Source: Trogon surrucura
Taxonomy: Eukaryota; Chordata; Aves; Trogoniformes; Trogonidae
Assembly: GCA_020746105.1 (NCBI GenBank)
Contig: CM036629.1
Coordinates: forward strand, 4,804,501-4,868,500
Length of the DNA: 64,000 nt
Direction: 5' to 3'
Shown one piece after another: positions 46,106-59,200 of the stretch; the stretch's first letter is position 1, and each line of letters opens with the position of its first letter. A program made the position numbers and the translations under genes. A model generated the notes under the pieces. That model was not told the DNA's origin and did no database searches. It was given only the letters and a program-made list of their open reading frames with translations.

Positions 46106-49100
46106 ATTTTCCTGTAGACATTTAGGTGTTGTTCAATAAGGCTTTTCAATACCAGGCTTGGTACTCATGAGAGTGAAGGAAGGATATATGGGAATAAAGT
46201 CATGCAGGTGAACCAGCAGAGTCAGGAGCTGAAGGGTGAGGAAACAGGGTGGACAACCCTCCATGGTTCCCTGTGTGGTTTCAGTGGTGTTCTTGCTTCC
46301 TTTAGACACAAATGATGCTTTTATGAACCTTTGGTGTGCTGGCACGTGTTTTAACCTTTGGCTCCAACAGGCACATCCCCAAAATGCCATCCTGCTCTAC
46401 CTTTGGGCTCATTTCCACCCTCCCTTCAAACTTTCTCATGCTTCATTGGTGTCGCTAAATATTTACACAAGGCAGCAGTGATTTTGGCTGTGGTTAACAG
46501 GGAGTTACACATTTGCAGCATCTGTCAGGCTGGTTTTGTTCCTGTGCCACTGGCTGAGTGAGCACCCACGCTGCCTCCCGCACCGGTGGAGAACTAACCG
46601 TTTCCTCGCAGCCATCACAAACAGTTTTTATAAGAAATTACACCTGAGAAAATAAGGGTGTTGAGCCCTTCTTGGTGGGGAAGCAAAATCAGCACTTGTC
46701 TTTCATGCCTCCCTTGCAACACTGCGTGATCCTGCTGCCCATGCAAACATCTCTGGTTCACGTAGCGGTGACGGAGAGGGGTCTCGCTGGATCACAGAAG
46801 CTGTAGATACGAAATGCGTTTGTCAACACCGCAGCAGCAAAGGGAGGTTGTCACAAGGTCAAGATGAAATTATGTGAAATAGGTGTAACCTGCAGTGAGC
46901 AGCAAGGGAGGCCTCTGCAGCCGGCAGGAACGGCTGTGGCAGTGCAGGACGCGGCCCCGGGCTCTCTGTGAATGGCACCACTTCACAGGGCTTTTTTGTG
47001 TCCTTAGAAAACTCGAGTGAATGAGTTTCCATTTCCAACCAACTGCCAGGTAATAACAATTTGTTTACTACCAACCATCTGACACAGAGGTGCTTGGCAG
47101 TGCCACACAAGAACACCAATGCTTTTCCTTCTGTCAGACCCCAAGCTAAAAAAGAGATGATCTGCCTCAGCCCAATTCGGCCAGGAAAATACTTGTGAGG
47201 CATTCACAGCAGCCCTGGCCTGTGAGCAATTTGGCTCTGAAGACCTTCAACAGTGCTCCTGGCCACCCGATTTTCTGCAACTGGGATAAGATGACTGGCT
47301 GGCAGTCAAGGAATTGAAAAAGATAGAGAGGATTGAAGCAACTTGTGGGTGGTGACAAGTCTCATCTCAGTGATCAGGACAAGGTGACCTTCATCTTAGT
47401 AGCCCGCATGATGTTCCGACAATGGTTCAGGGGGGCATTTAAGGGATGATCCTTTACCATGGTGAAATAGTCTTCCATTGAACCCTTGAAAAACATCTCC
47501 TGGTGAGCTGACTCACGGCTCCATGAATCATCAGACATTCAATCAATCATCGACTTTTGGTTTTTGTAAAGTAGCTATTGATGTTGTATGTTATTAGTTT
47601 CTTGGCACCTTATACTAGGCTTTCATCAAAGCAAAACGCTGATGCAATTAGCAAAGGATATCAATTTATGCAGCAATTCACATTACCCCTCAAAGCTTCA
47701 TTAGCCTCAGAAGCTAAGGCACTGGAGAGAAAATTTGGGGAAGTGCTCTGCTACCTTCTATAGCTCAGCCCATCTGTGCTGCTCCTGCATTTGTTCACCC
47801 GGGAAGGGAGATTTGGGATCACCCTGCCCTGCAGCACAGGGAGAGGACGACGACTGCGACTGCCTCCACCCACCACGGCTCAGTCTGAGGACCTGCTCAC
47901 GCAATTCACATGGGTCAAAGCTATTGTGTGGGACTGAGTGGGTTTCAACAGCCACAGTCAGAGCAGCTGGAGGGGGTTATTTGCAAGAAAAAAAAACCAC
48001 TTACAATTCAGGTTTCCTGTCCTAGAGACACCCTGGAGCTCCTGCTGGCGGGTGGTGCTGTGCGACCATAGTGGTGTGTCCTGACCAACTCGTGCTTTTC
48101 CTCTTGTTCCCTACAAACACTCCTGAGGTCAACAAGGTGTAATTGCCCCATTATTTCACAGAACAGCAACCGACATCAGCAAGAAGCAGCTGCTGGTGGG
48201 ATGGAGACCTCACTTAGCGGCCCTTTTTCTGGGAAGGTAATTTGGTCTTTACAGATCTGAATATAACCATCTCTTTATACCTGTTTCACTGCATTTACCA
48301 GCAAATATTTGGCCTCCCGGTTTTTGGTGGTTTTTTTTTCCTTTCTCTTTCAGCTGAATAATTTTTATTATGTTGATCCATGTAGTCATCTACCTTTCCA
48401 CAATTCTGAATACAAGCCTTGCCCTTGACTTCACAACACAATGAAAGCCTTTAGGTCACAGCTTTTAAAACACTTAATATTGTGGGGTTTTTTATGGAAA
48501 GAATAAATGATGTTAACCTCTCTGCTAGCATAGAGGAAAAATGAAAACGCTATTATGTCAGACTGGTATTGGGCTTAGATGAGTCTAAACCCATTGACTG
48601 GTTTGCACAGCTTGACACAAAAATTAACTCGTCTCCCAATTAGCTGAATAATTCAAGTGCATCATCCAATTTCCAGTTACATCCTGTTCACAGATGTACT
48701 GGGGCAGCCATGGCCAGGTGAAACACTATTTTCCTTTTCCCTGCACATCATGGCTGGGGGTGGTTTGCACAAAACACAGAAACTGCTCTGGTGCTGTACC
48801 TGGAGATGAAGGCTCGGGCTGGGGGAAGCTCGGGGTGCCGCTCACAGCAGAGCAGGCTCTGGCTCGGGACGGCTTCACACCTGGAGCAATGAGTAGGTTT
48901 TAGTTAAGCACAAATTGTTTGGCTCAACAAACACCAACTGATGAATGCCACTCTCAGAAGGACAGATTGTAGTATGTAGTGATCTGCAGCAAGCTGAAGT
49001 GCCTATGGATTTACAGAAAATTACAAAAAGTGACAGAATTTAAGTGCCATTCTTGGTTGGTATAAATGCAGCACTGGAGCGTACCAGAGGGACATTTGGC

Positions 49101-52100
49101 TGAATGCGCTCTTGATCAAATCCAGTCCCAAAGATGGTCGGCAGCTTCCCTACTTTGCAGGGATCCTGAGCCCAGCAGCAAAATGCAGTTGTGCAAGGTT
49201 GGCTCGCTCTCTGTGAGCACCCCTGTCCTTCTGACTTAGCATCATTTGCATTTTATACAAATAACGGCACAGCTGGAGGGAAGAAAGAGTGCAAATCCCA
49301 GGGAACAGGTTGCAGCGCTCTTCTGCAGCTGCCTGCTGCTGGAGCTGCAGCCCACATGACCAAGGGCAGGCAACACCATCCATGTGAAGAGCATCGTATC
49401 AAAGGGATGGGGATGGCAAGTGCGGTCCTTTGAGAGAGAAACTGCCATCTCGTTTCCTGGAGCTCGCATCAGCAGGAGGAACACCTCATGCTTTCCTGGG
49501 AGAGTAAATTCAATTCCCAGCCGGCAAAAGCTGTAACAGCCCTGAGCAGAATAAACTGTACAGCTGAGAATAACTCCACTTTCTTACCCGCTTTTTGTTG
49601 AGTGGCCTTGCCTTTCAACAGATCCTAAACAAGCAAAAAGAAAACAGTATAGGTGTTCCTACACAGAGATGTCTGATACATCCCACTGAAACAAGAACCT
49701 GCTCTGAGACAAATCCTACCTCTTATTATTTTTAATTGCTCTTTCACATTCTTTCATCTGGTATTAAACCTTCTTGCAGTTTTGCAAGGTGAAAGAAATT
49801 AAAAAATTAAAATGCAATTAATTGTGCTATTTTCTTGTCTACAATGGCATAAATTATTGTCTCAAATTTTTTTTAGCAGCTTGGAAAGCAGCAGGAATTA
49901 GCAGAGCATTTTTTTAATTGAACCAGTCCATTTAAATTGTCTGCATTATCCAGCTTCCTTCTGGCTTTGCTCATGCTTGAAAATGCAGGCAAGCCCAACT
50001 GCTAAAAGAACAGTGTTACTGCTATGCTGGAGATGAGAACTGTCTGGTGGCAGAGACATTAGCACACAACTTTGAAGAAGTGCACCCAGTTCCAGCAGGA
50101 ACTGCACATTCGCTGCTCTGAGGTGCTGTATTGCAGGCTCCCAAATCACAGGAACATATTTTAAAACTTTGGCACGCACAGACTTTTAACTTAATTGGAT
50201 TTTAAATTTAATCAGAACACCAACTTACAAGATCAGGTAGAAGGAGCCTGGTGTGCAAACAGTGCGTGCCACGAAACCTTAATGTTTGTGGTCAGATCAT
50301 CCCTTCAGCTGCCTGGGATTCAAAGTCCCAGAAAGAAAATAAATCCCATTCTTGGCACCTTGCAGGGGAAATGCTGGAGCTGCTGTTCACTCTTCGGAAT
50401 CTCACAGAAAGCTCTGCCAGGACTTCTAGAAGCTTTCCTGTTTCTGTTTTTTCTAAGGAGGTGTCTACTGGCACCCCAAATGTACACCTAATTCACTCTC
50501 CCGATCCAGCTGAGGATCTCTGAACGATAAGGCAAAGCTCACTTTGCTCTGAAGTCCAAGATACTTCCTCAAACTACTGGCTAGGCTGACTTTGCAGGAA
50601 TATGTTTGATAAGATTATTTTGGTGCTATCTTTGGTTATCCCACCCCTTCGCACCCTGCCAGTTCCACCTATGACAGGATCATGTATATCCAGACACAGA
50701 ACGGCTGAGCTTCTCGTGCTGTCATCTGGGAAGGATCTGCCTTGTTCCTCAGCATGCAGATGGACAACCATCCACTGCTGACCACCATACGGCCCTCTTC
50801 ACAGATACCCATCACTTTTTTGGCCAACTGCAATTTTACTTTGTTGAAGCTGACTGGTATTTCTGCAGGACAGCGAGGACACCAGGCACCGCAAAGATGC
50901 AATCATGCTGTAAATTCCACCCTTTCTGCCTTTTCAGCTGTATTGTCATGACAGATGGCAGATTGTGACACAACTATAGCATCTCCTGCTTAACTGCAGA
51001 GCAACTTGCCCTTCTGGCTGCATAAACTCCATCATCATACAAGCCCTTGGTGACAGCTGCTGCAGAATCATGCAATATTAAGATGCTGTCATTCATATTT
51101 CTCCGAATCTCCGCAGAACTGATAAAAATTGTATTTCTGGATAAGATTTGAAAGAATAAAAGTCAGTCATCTAATTAAGAAGCATGGCCAGGCAGTCACA
51201 TAGAAAAAGCAGCAGCAAAAGAAGTTTCAAGGTGAAAAACTGAATCTGCCTAGATAGACTGAAAAGAGGGATGTAAGGGCTGTGGAGAGAAAGATGTACT
51301 TTAACGAATGCTGTCTGATGGGGACCTCTACTCAGATGCAGCCTAAGCGGTATTATGGGCACAAAGGAAAAAACGAAGAGCCCCATGTCAGGAAAGGATT
51401 AGGTGAGAGGAAGGAGAGAGGTCTCTCCAGTTTAACCTTAGTGTCAGTAAGCTGAGATAGTTTTTTTCTTGTTTTTTCATAGTTTGGTTTGATTTAATTC
51501 ATACCTGTGGTCTGTTCAGACACCATGAACAGAGTTAAGTTGACGGGCTTCAAACCTTTTGTGCTCCCAGGTGAACATGAGATGACCACAAGAGAACAGG
51601 CTGCTGGTGTTGGAGCTGGGCTTCCTCCCCTTAAAAGACCTTTTTTTTGCTTAAAATGAACAAACAAGGAGCCCTGGCAAGACTCTGGACAGCTGGCTGC
51701 ACATGTGTGAAACTGCAGTGATTCTCATGCCTGGGAAGATTTCACAATTTCTTCTGAATTGTGCATGAAATATGATTTAATTTGCAAATTCAAGCCCTGC
51801 ATTTTCTTTCCCTTGGCTTTTGTTGTTTGCAAGGATCCAGATTTTAATCAGAACATCCTGTGAATCCCATTCTAAGTATTTCTGGCAGTAAGAATGAGAA
51901 TGTGAGTTGCCTCAGCTCAGGGATCTTAGCTTAAGGAGGGGAGCTGTGTGACTGCAAGGAGGTTGGATGGTTGGCACTTCTCTCTTTCCTCAGCCCAGAA
52001 AGAAAATTTGCAGAGTTAATTTCTATTCAAACTAATTAAGGCTGTGAGCTGGGACAGTGTGTACTGTGCACCTGATTGCAAACCACCTCCCTACTTCATT

Positions 52101-53075
52101 CAGATTGGCTCCCACTGTTTTTATCACCAGGTTTACGTTCATGGAGTGCACAAACACAAATATTTTGAAAAGAAAAAGAAGCCCAGACTTGCTCACTGCA
52201 AACAGCTTCCTACAGACTCATGCAGACAGTGAGAATTACCTGCTGCAGGTCTAATACTGTAATATCAAGAGGTGGATACACGTCCAGCCCCAAAAATGCA
52301 TACGAGGGCAACAATGCTGTTATATTAAAAAAAATAATATCGCACTTAGAATATCTTTCTACAAAATGCATGACCTCAAAGCTGCCAAGTCAGAAATCTT
52401 TCTCTGCTTTCTAGAGTTGTAAGGTTACTGAGTCAGTAAAGAATTAGTCTGGTCTGGGGACCAGGTGCAGTTCAGCATTACCTTGTCATTTTTACCTCTA
52501 TCATTTGGAGAAAGGAACCGTTTCTCCTGTCCCTCTTGGGAACACACATCGAGGTGACATATCCCCAAAACACCAGTCTCCACAGATGCAGATCAGCCAT
52601 GGAAATCCCTGCTTTTCTTCACGTTCTCCAGGTGGTTACCTCCACTCCAGACTGATTTTCCTCTTGATTTACCACTACAGCAGGAAACCAGCTAAATCAT
52701 CTGTTTGTCTCTCTGTTAAATCTTACAACAATTAGATTACTGGAGTTAAAGAGACAGTATCTCAACTGCAGAGGAGACATTTATGTTGGGTAAAAATATC
52801 ATGACTTTATAGATTCTTTTTTTTTCAGTTGCATTTTTCCTCATAGCCTAAAGCATCTGTGTATGAGAGAGGATTTGTTGCTAAAATTCAGGTGTAAATA
52901 CGCTGTAAATATTTAGGAAAGTGTAGTAAATTATCTCATTAATATGCTGGCAAAGAGCTGCCAGCTCTGATTGCTGTCTAAATAGAGTTATGTGAGCGGT
53001 CGCAGGTGAGCACGCAGCAGCATGTTTTGCTGTCTGCAGGGGAATTTTTACCAATGAGTGCTGGCCAGCAAGGTG
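46106..53075. other. Gene-free stretch, middle part
   Basis: About 7 kb. Open frames are all under 120 residues and unrecognised. No tandem repeat of note or CR1 3' end was seen. Confidence 0.5.
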
Positions 53076-53222
53076 ATAGAATCATAGAATGCTTTAGGTT
53101 GGAAGGCACTTTCAAGATCATCTAGTTCCAACCCCTCTGCCATGGGCAGGGACACCTTCCACTAGACCAGGTTGCTCAAAGCCCTGTCCAACCTGGTCTG
53201 AAAACTTCCAGGGAAGGGGTTA
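53076..53222 (-). repeat. CR1 LINE 3' fragment
   Basis: The + strand begins TAGAATCATAGAATGCTTTA and continues GGTTGGAAGGCACTTTCAAG, ATCATCTAGTTCCAACCCCT, GCCATGGGCAGGGACACCTT, CCACTAGACCAGGTTGCTCA and AACTTCCAGGGAAGGGG. It is the best preserved CR1 copy in the window, inserted on the minus strand. Confidence 0.94.
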
Positions 53223-56200
53223 CTCCCCGGTCCTACCCCCAGGGCCCCACGAGCACCCACACAGAGGTGCCAGCAACATCCCTCCATATCATACACGTGA
53301 GAGATGGGTTGTGCCCCAGCAACACCTACTTTTAGCTTTTATCACTGGCCCCAAGTCATACTGCAGTCTCAGAATAAATCAGATCGGGAAGAAAGAAGAG
53401 CTTCAGCTGGCTTAGGTTGGAAATGGGTAGAAAGCTGATTAAGCAACCAGCTCCACCGCCTAGAGGAAAGCAGGTTGTCAAAGTCACCCTTGACACAAGT
53501 GGAGAGCAAACAGCTAGACACTATGGAGGGGTGACAGGAGAAACAAACTGCTGTCACTACTGCTTCCCAAAAGGTACCAGCAATATTTGGCACAGAGAGA
53601 TTTCTGTGATGCTGAAACAGCTTGTGTGACAACCCATGGGGAATCCCAGTTCATTAGTGTAAAAATTAAGACACTTGACTTAAATGTTTCAACACTGAAA
53701 ACCTAATTACTGCACCAGGAATTTGTTGCGTGTAGAAACATCCATTAAGAACCAGGAACAACACGGATTACAACAGGGCTTCAAAAGGTTAAAGAAATCA
53801 AGCTCAAAGAGCTTTCCTTTCTCTACAGAAGCATTTGCTTTATCTCCAGGGACTCCTGCTGTAGCAGCCGGCATTGGCTGCTGCTCTCGGCCACCCCAGT
53901 GCAGATGCTTAGGGACCACACTGGTGTTGCTGGTGCTATGGCAGTGCTCCCCTCAAGCTGCATCCCTGCCAGTACCAACAGACATAATCTGACTGCCCTT
54001 TCCCCAAAGGAGAGCCAACACTTATCTTCATTCCCAGTGACTCCACTCAGAGAAGAATACACTCAGGAGCTGTCAGATGGAGGCAGCTGTAATATAGCTC
54101 TGATGTGCAAGTGTTATCCTGCTTGAGCAAACAGTAGTAATGCTACCCTGGAAAGAAAAAGGCCTGTTGTAGGTATATCACACATTCAGGTGGGACCCTG
54201 CCAGGTACCTCACAGCTGCAATAAGCTATAGCAGAGCCAGGATCAGTCTTACAGGGACTGTCCTTTCACGTTAGCCACAGCAATACTGCTTCCACTAGAT
54301 GTGTTGGTGCACATCTGACAGCAAAGAAGCAAAGACTTTTCAGGAGCAGCCCAAATCTATCCCCAGGCTCTGGGGAACCAGTTTCTGCGGTGACTCCCTG
54401 ACTCTGAGACCATCAGGCCTCAAAAGAGGGGCAAGCACAGACAAACTCTATTTTGTCAGCCCTTTGTTTTACCTCCTTACCTCAATACACAATGCTGAAC
54501 AGTGTCCTCTTGAGCTGATCAAGCGCTATGGAATAGAATGAGAAAACCAAAAGCAACGTGGACTTTCAGTGGATACCAGGAGGCTATGCAAACGTTTATA
54601 TGGATGATTAACTCTTCCAGAGGCATCTGACACCTCTAAGCCAATTCCCTCAGAACAGTTGGGACTGAATATTTTGTGCAGGCACCAGGTATTTTTATTG
54701 CAGTAAGATACACAAAAGGTCTCAAGAGCTGCCTCTCAGCTCACACAGTCAGGAAACCTCTTCATGATCTTTTCCTCATAGACATGAAGACCCACCTCTT
54801 AAGTTCTTAAGCCTCTAAAAGACCAGTAGTGGGGTACAGACATGCCACATTGCAATTAAAAGTCTCGGGTAACTTTAGGGTGAAAGCCCACATTTCCTTC
54901 CTTCCTCACAATGGGACTCTCTGATGCCTAGCAATGCTTTCAAGAGACTCCAAACCAGCCAACCAAACCCCAAAAAATCCACTTCAGGTAGCCCACTGCT
55001 CCTCAACGCAACACTCCCACTGCTGCTGCCCCTGGGAGGACTCAGCATCTCCCAGAGCAGTAGCTCCCTTTATCTCCATTGCACAAAACCAGACTGCTAG
55101 ATTTTAGCTTTAAGCTCTACCTGGTACTCAGCACATCAATCACGCTGCCCTTGTCCATGCTCAGGCACCCTTTGCTGCCTGATGTGCAAATTCAGCTGAC
55201 GCCACTGGAGCTGGGCTGCTGTGTCCTACCCCTCGGACACAGCCATCCATTACAGAGCACGTGGCTCTGTCAGCACGTCCCATTTGCTTCTCCACACCAT
55301 ATGTTAAACCAGGAGGCTGAGCAGAATCATTTATCTTCTTGGGTTTTAACATCTATCCTCTTTTATTATTACTATTAGCCTTTTCCTAGCCTTAAGAACG
55401 CTTGAAAAACGTAGAAGGAGCAATGGCACAGCCCAAAGTCACGTTTTTGGGTCACTGCTGGTGCGTAGGTGCCTTTGGAGGGGTGTTTTTGTGGTGGTTG
55501 TTTTTTTTTTTTCATTTAAAGAATAGGGCTTCCCACTCTAGCATGTAGGGCAGGACATTTGCAATCATAACGGCAACATTTGGTATGAGGGGCTATAAAC
55601 AACACTATTATTCCATGAACATGTAATTCACATGACACTATCAAACAGCCAGCTTCCAACACAAACTTCTAACACAATTCTACATGACAAAACATTTTTT
55701 AGAATTCTAGGTTTTTAAGCCTCTTATTCCCTTAATTCATCTATGCCAAGCATGCACCGTGATTACATTGCTGTATATATATATATATAAAAACACAATA
55801 ATTGTATCATGTTTGCTCTGTTTTCCACCATTCATCTTTTTAATTAAATTAGCCCTTTAGGATTTTGTCCTTCAGGCAGCGAATTGGGTTTGTTTGAGAA
55901 ATTAAAGGCATTAAGATGCTTTCAGAGATAACACAGAAGCCATAACAGTGATTTCTAATCCTTTTTTTTTCTGAAAAAGGTAGGAGTGTCCCACACAGCA
56001 GGGGAATAAATCACCCTTAGGCTGTTCGCAGATGCACATCTTCATCTTGTTTGTGTTGCTCGCTGTGTCACACACGCATCAGAGATTTCCACTTTCGCTG
56101 GTGGACTGGTGTCAGCGCTTGTTGCTGACAGTGCATGCCCGGAGGACACGCAGGACAGACAATGAGCCTACTCTCACAGATTGCTGCTATGGAAATTACT

Positions 56201-59200
56201 ATGGCTAAAGGGCAGTTTGTTTGTTTGGTTTTTTTTCCGTTCTGAAACAAAATACAGTGCGATACTCTTTCCCCCAAAGAAAGAAAGCAAAGTCAGCACG
56301 GACAGACTTGTGCAGGCTCAGCGTGGGAGCTCTGACGTGTGTTGTCCCACCACCAGTTTGGTCTCCCTTTTCCTGGGGATATGGAAATAAGAGAGTTGCT
56401 CTTCCTGTTACCACTCAAAGCCACTGAGAGCAGGTCAAGCTTGGAGCATCCATCCCTGTCCTCACTGCAACACACCGTGTCAGAGAAGGTCACTCTCATC
56501 CCAGCATTTCGTGGGATGGGATGCTCCAAAACCAAGTAACACAAGCAAGGCCTCAAAGGAAGTAATCTTATCATGATTCACAGTCTCTTCAAGAGCACTG
56601 TTTAAAGTCAGATGTTGAAGGAGGTGGTGGAGGAGGTGTGGAAGAGAGCGAGTAGGTTAACATGACCGAGTGTGACATGCCAACAAAGCTGAACCTGCTC
56701 AAACCCATCTCCTGAGCATCACCATGCTTGCTTCCTTCCTTCAGCTCCTTCACCATCTGCCATTTGCCCCAATCACTGTCATTTTGTTTTCTTTAGATCT
56801 TTCATTCTCACGCTTCTTAATTTTTGCTTCACCTTTCAGCTCTTATTTTGAACTTTCATTCTATATCTTCTATACCACAAGGAGGAGGTCCCAAATCTAA
56901 ATGGGCTGAGTAGAAACATGGCCAGAATGTGAAACCCCCAGAAGAAAAATGGTCTAAGGAGTGACTTCTGAAAGGCTCTGTAGAAAGAACCACAGACTCT
57001 GCAGCTCCCAGAGCTTCCATGATTTATCAGACTATCGGTAGCAAAGGCTGACCTGGCTCTGCTAGGATTTGAGAGCCCATGACCACTGAGCCATCCTTAC
57101 TTTTCTCACTCATGGCAGTTGGCAAGACTCAAATTCTTAGCTCACAAGACTAGTTTCCAGCTTCTTCCATGCTCTTTTCTAAGCTAAAGGCAATGAGACG
57201 AACAGGGATATAAACTTGGATTGCTTAACCTACATATTCCAAGCGTTAAGCCTGTGGAGACTGTTTATATCACTAAGTACTTTCACACAGGTTGTTAAAA
57301 CCAGATTCATTAGCTTAGGTTACAATGACCTGTACAACATGCTTAAAACCCATTTATCCTATTAAAGAGATTCAAAATTCACCTCCTTTCATGAGATGTC
57401 AGTGATTTATCATTTGGTCATGCTTTAGAAGTAAAAGCAATTACCTCTCTTCCTATGGTAAAAGCCCACAGTCTCAAGGTTGCCACAATACATCTATAAT
57501 TGAACAGCAACAGCTCTAACGTTCAGCCTGGATGGCAAAAACGTTGGCTATTGAAACACTGCCTACGGCGGTGTCTGCATGCCACCGAGCACTACATCAG
57601 CTGACAAGTTTCAGCAGGAACGATGGCACCTCAGGCACCTCAGGATCCAATGTGCTGGGTGTTTCCTGGCAGTGGTAATACTTTCTCTTTATGTTTCCTA
57701 AAGCTTTTAAGAAACAGGAAGAAAAAAAAAAAAAAAATACCCAAACACCACAAACCAAAGAAAAACCACCCTCCTGTTCATTTCCTTGCATGAGCCAAGA
57801 TCTTTTGTTTGAGTGCTTTTCTTTTGAAGCTTGCATGAATTTCAAAGGAATTTTCTTTGAGCATTCCTAGAAATAGGTTGACTCCACGACACAACATGCT
57901 TGGGGTGTTGCATCATTTTAGGAATCCAGCTGGCTTCCAAACGTAGCCATCAAAAGGTGAAACCAGGCAATGTTTTGTCCAAGAAAGGATCCCAGAACCA
58001 GTGTGTTTAGGAAAAATGACCTAGCTCATGGTTTTGTCCCAAACTTCCTGTAAATATTACTGGTGCACCAATGGGTGCTGATGGCCAGATGTGGACTCTG
58101 ATTCAAGCAAATGAAATCTAGTTAATTTACAGCAAAACCAGTGTATTTTGACAACCCCAAGATCTGAAAGTTCCCCGGAAGTATCCTCTTGATACAAAGA
58201 ATACACACAAACATTATAATGACTTTTCTTATGCAACTATAAACCAAAAAAACCCTCATACATGCCAGGACATGCACTCATAGGAACAAGTCCTTCCCTT
58301 TTCTCAGGTCAGTAGGGACTCAAGTTGGCAAAATCCGCAGATTCTGTAATATTTGTGTGTATCTTAACAGTAAGAAGTAATTTTAACAGTCACATAGTCA
58401 AATTTTAAATACTTTACTTTAGAAATAACTTCTGTTCATGCTCACTGAATTAGAAAAAGTGACTATTCCCTCCCTCCTCATCCCTGTGTTTTGGCCTCTA
58501 CGAGTGACAAATGGGTTGGAAGATTATTGTATGCATTTCACACCGTGTTGATGGCTTTGGCTCAAACAGTAAAGTTGTGCATACACATTACCAAAGCAGC
58601 CAGCACTGAACATCCTGACATCGGAGGGGCTACTCAACCTTCCATGGAGCTTGAAAGCAGTTTTAGGATTAAGCCCTATCCCCACGTGAGTCCATAGCCC
58701 TAAGTGACCCAGAGCTTCCCACTCTTCTTCACCACTTGTTTCACCTGATCTAAAACTGTCAGAACTCTCATTTGAACACACTTTAAGCTTTCACAGCCCT
58801 TTTCCTTACCTCCAGCCACATGGGCAGTCCCACACGTTAACGCTCCTTGAAACGCAGAGATGGTCCTTTGGCAGATGGTCACCAAAACTTCCCCACCATG
58901 GCTTTCTGCCATGGCCAGCCAGTGACATGGCCACAAAATCACCAGATATTTTACCTCTTTTCCCCACCTTGCAGTGCTAGAAACATACATTAGATATGGT
59001 TGTCACCAGGGGCTCCTTAAAGAGGGCAGATGGATCCCAAATACAGCAAGTTAGAAAAACAAATGACTTGATAACTCACCTGTCATCTCACCAGAGCTAC
59101 GTATCTTAAAATCTATTGTTCACAAGAAGTAAGAACAGATGTCAGACAGTCATAAATGCAGAGTAGGAAAGCAGGAGCCCCAGGATTCCAACCAGGGGTT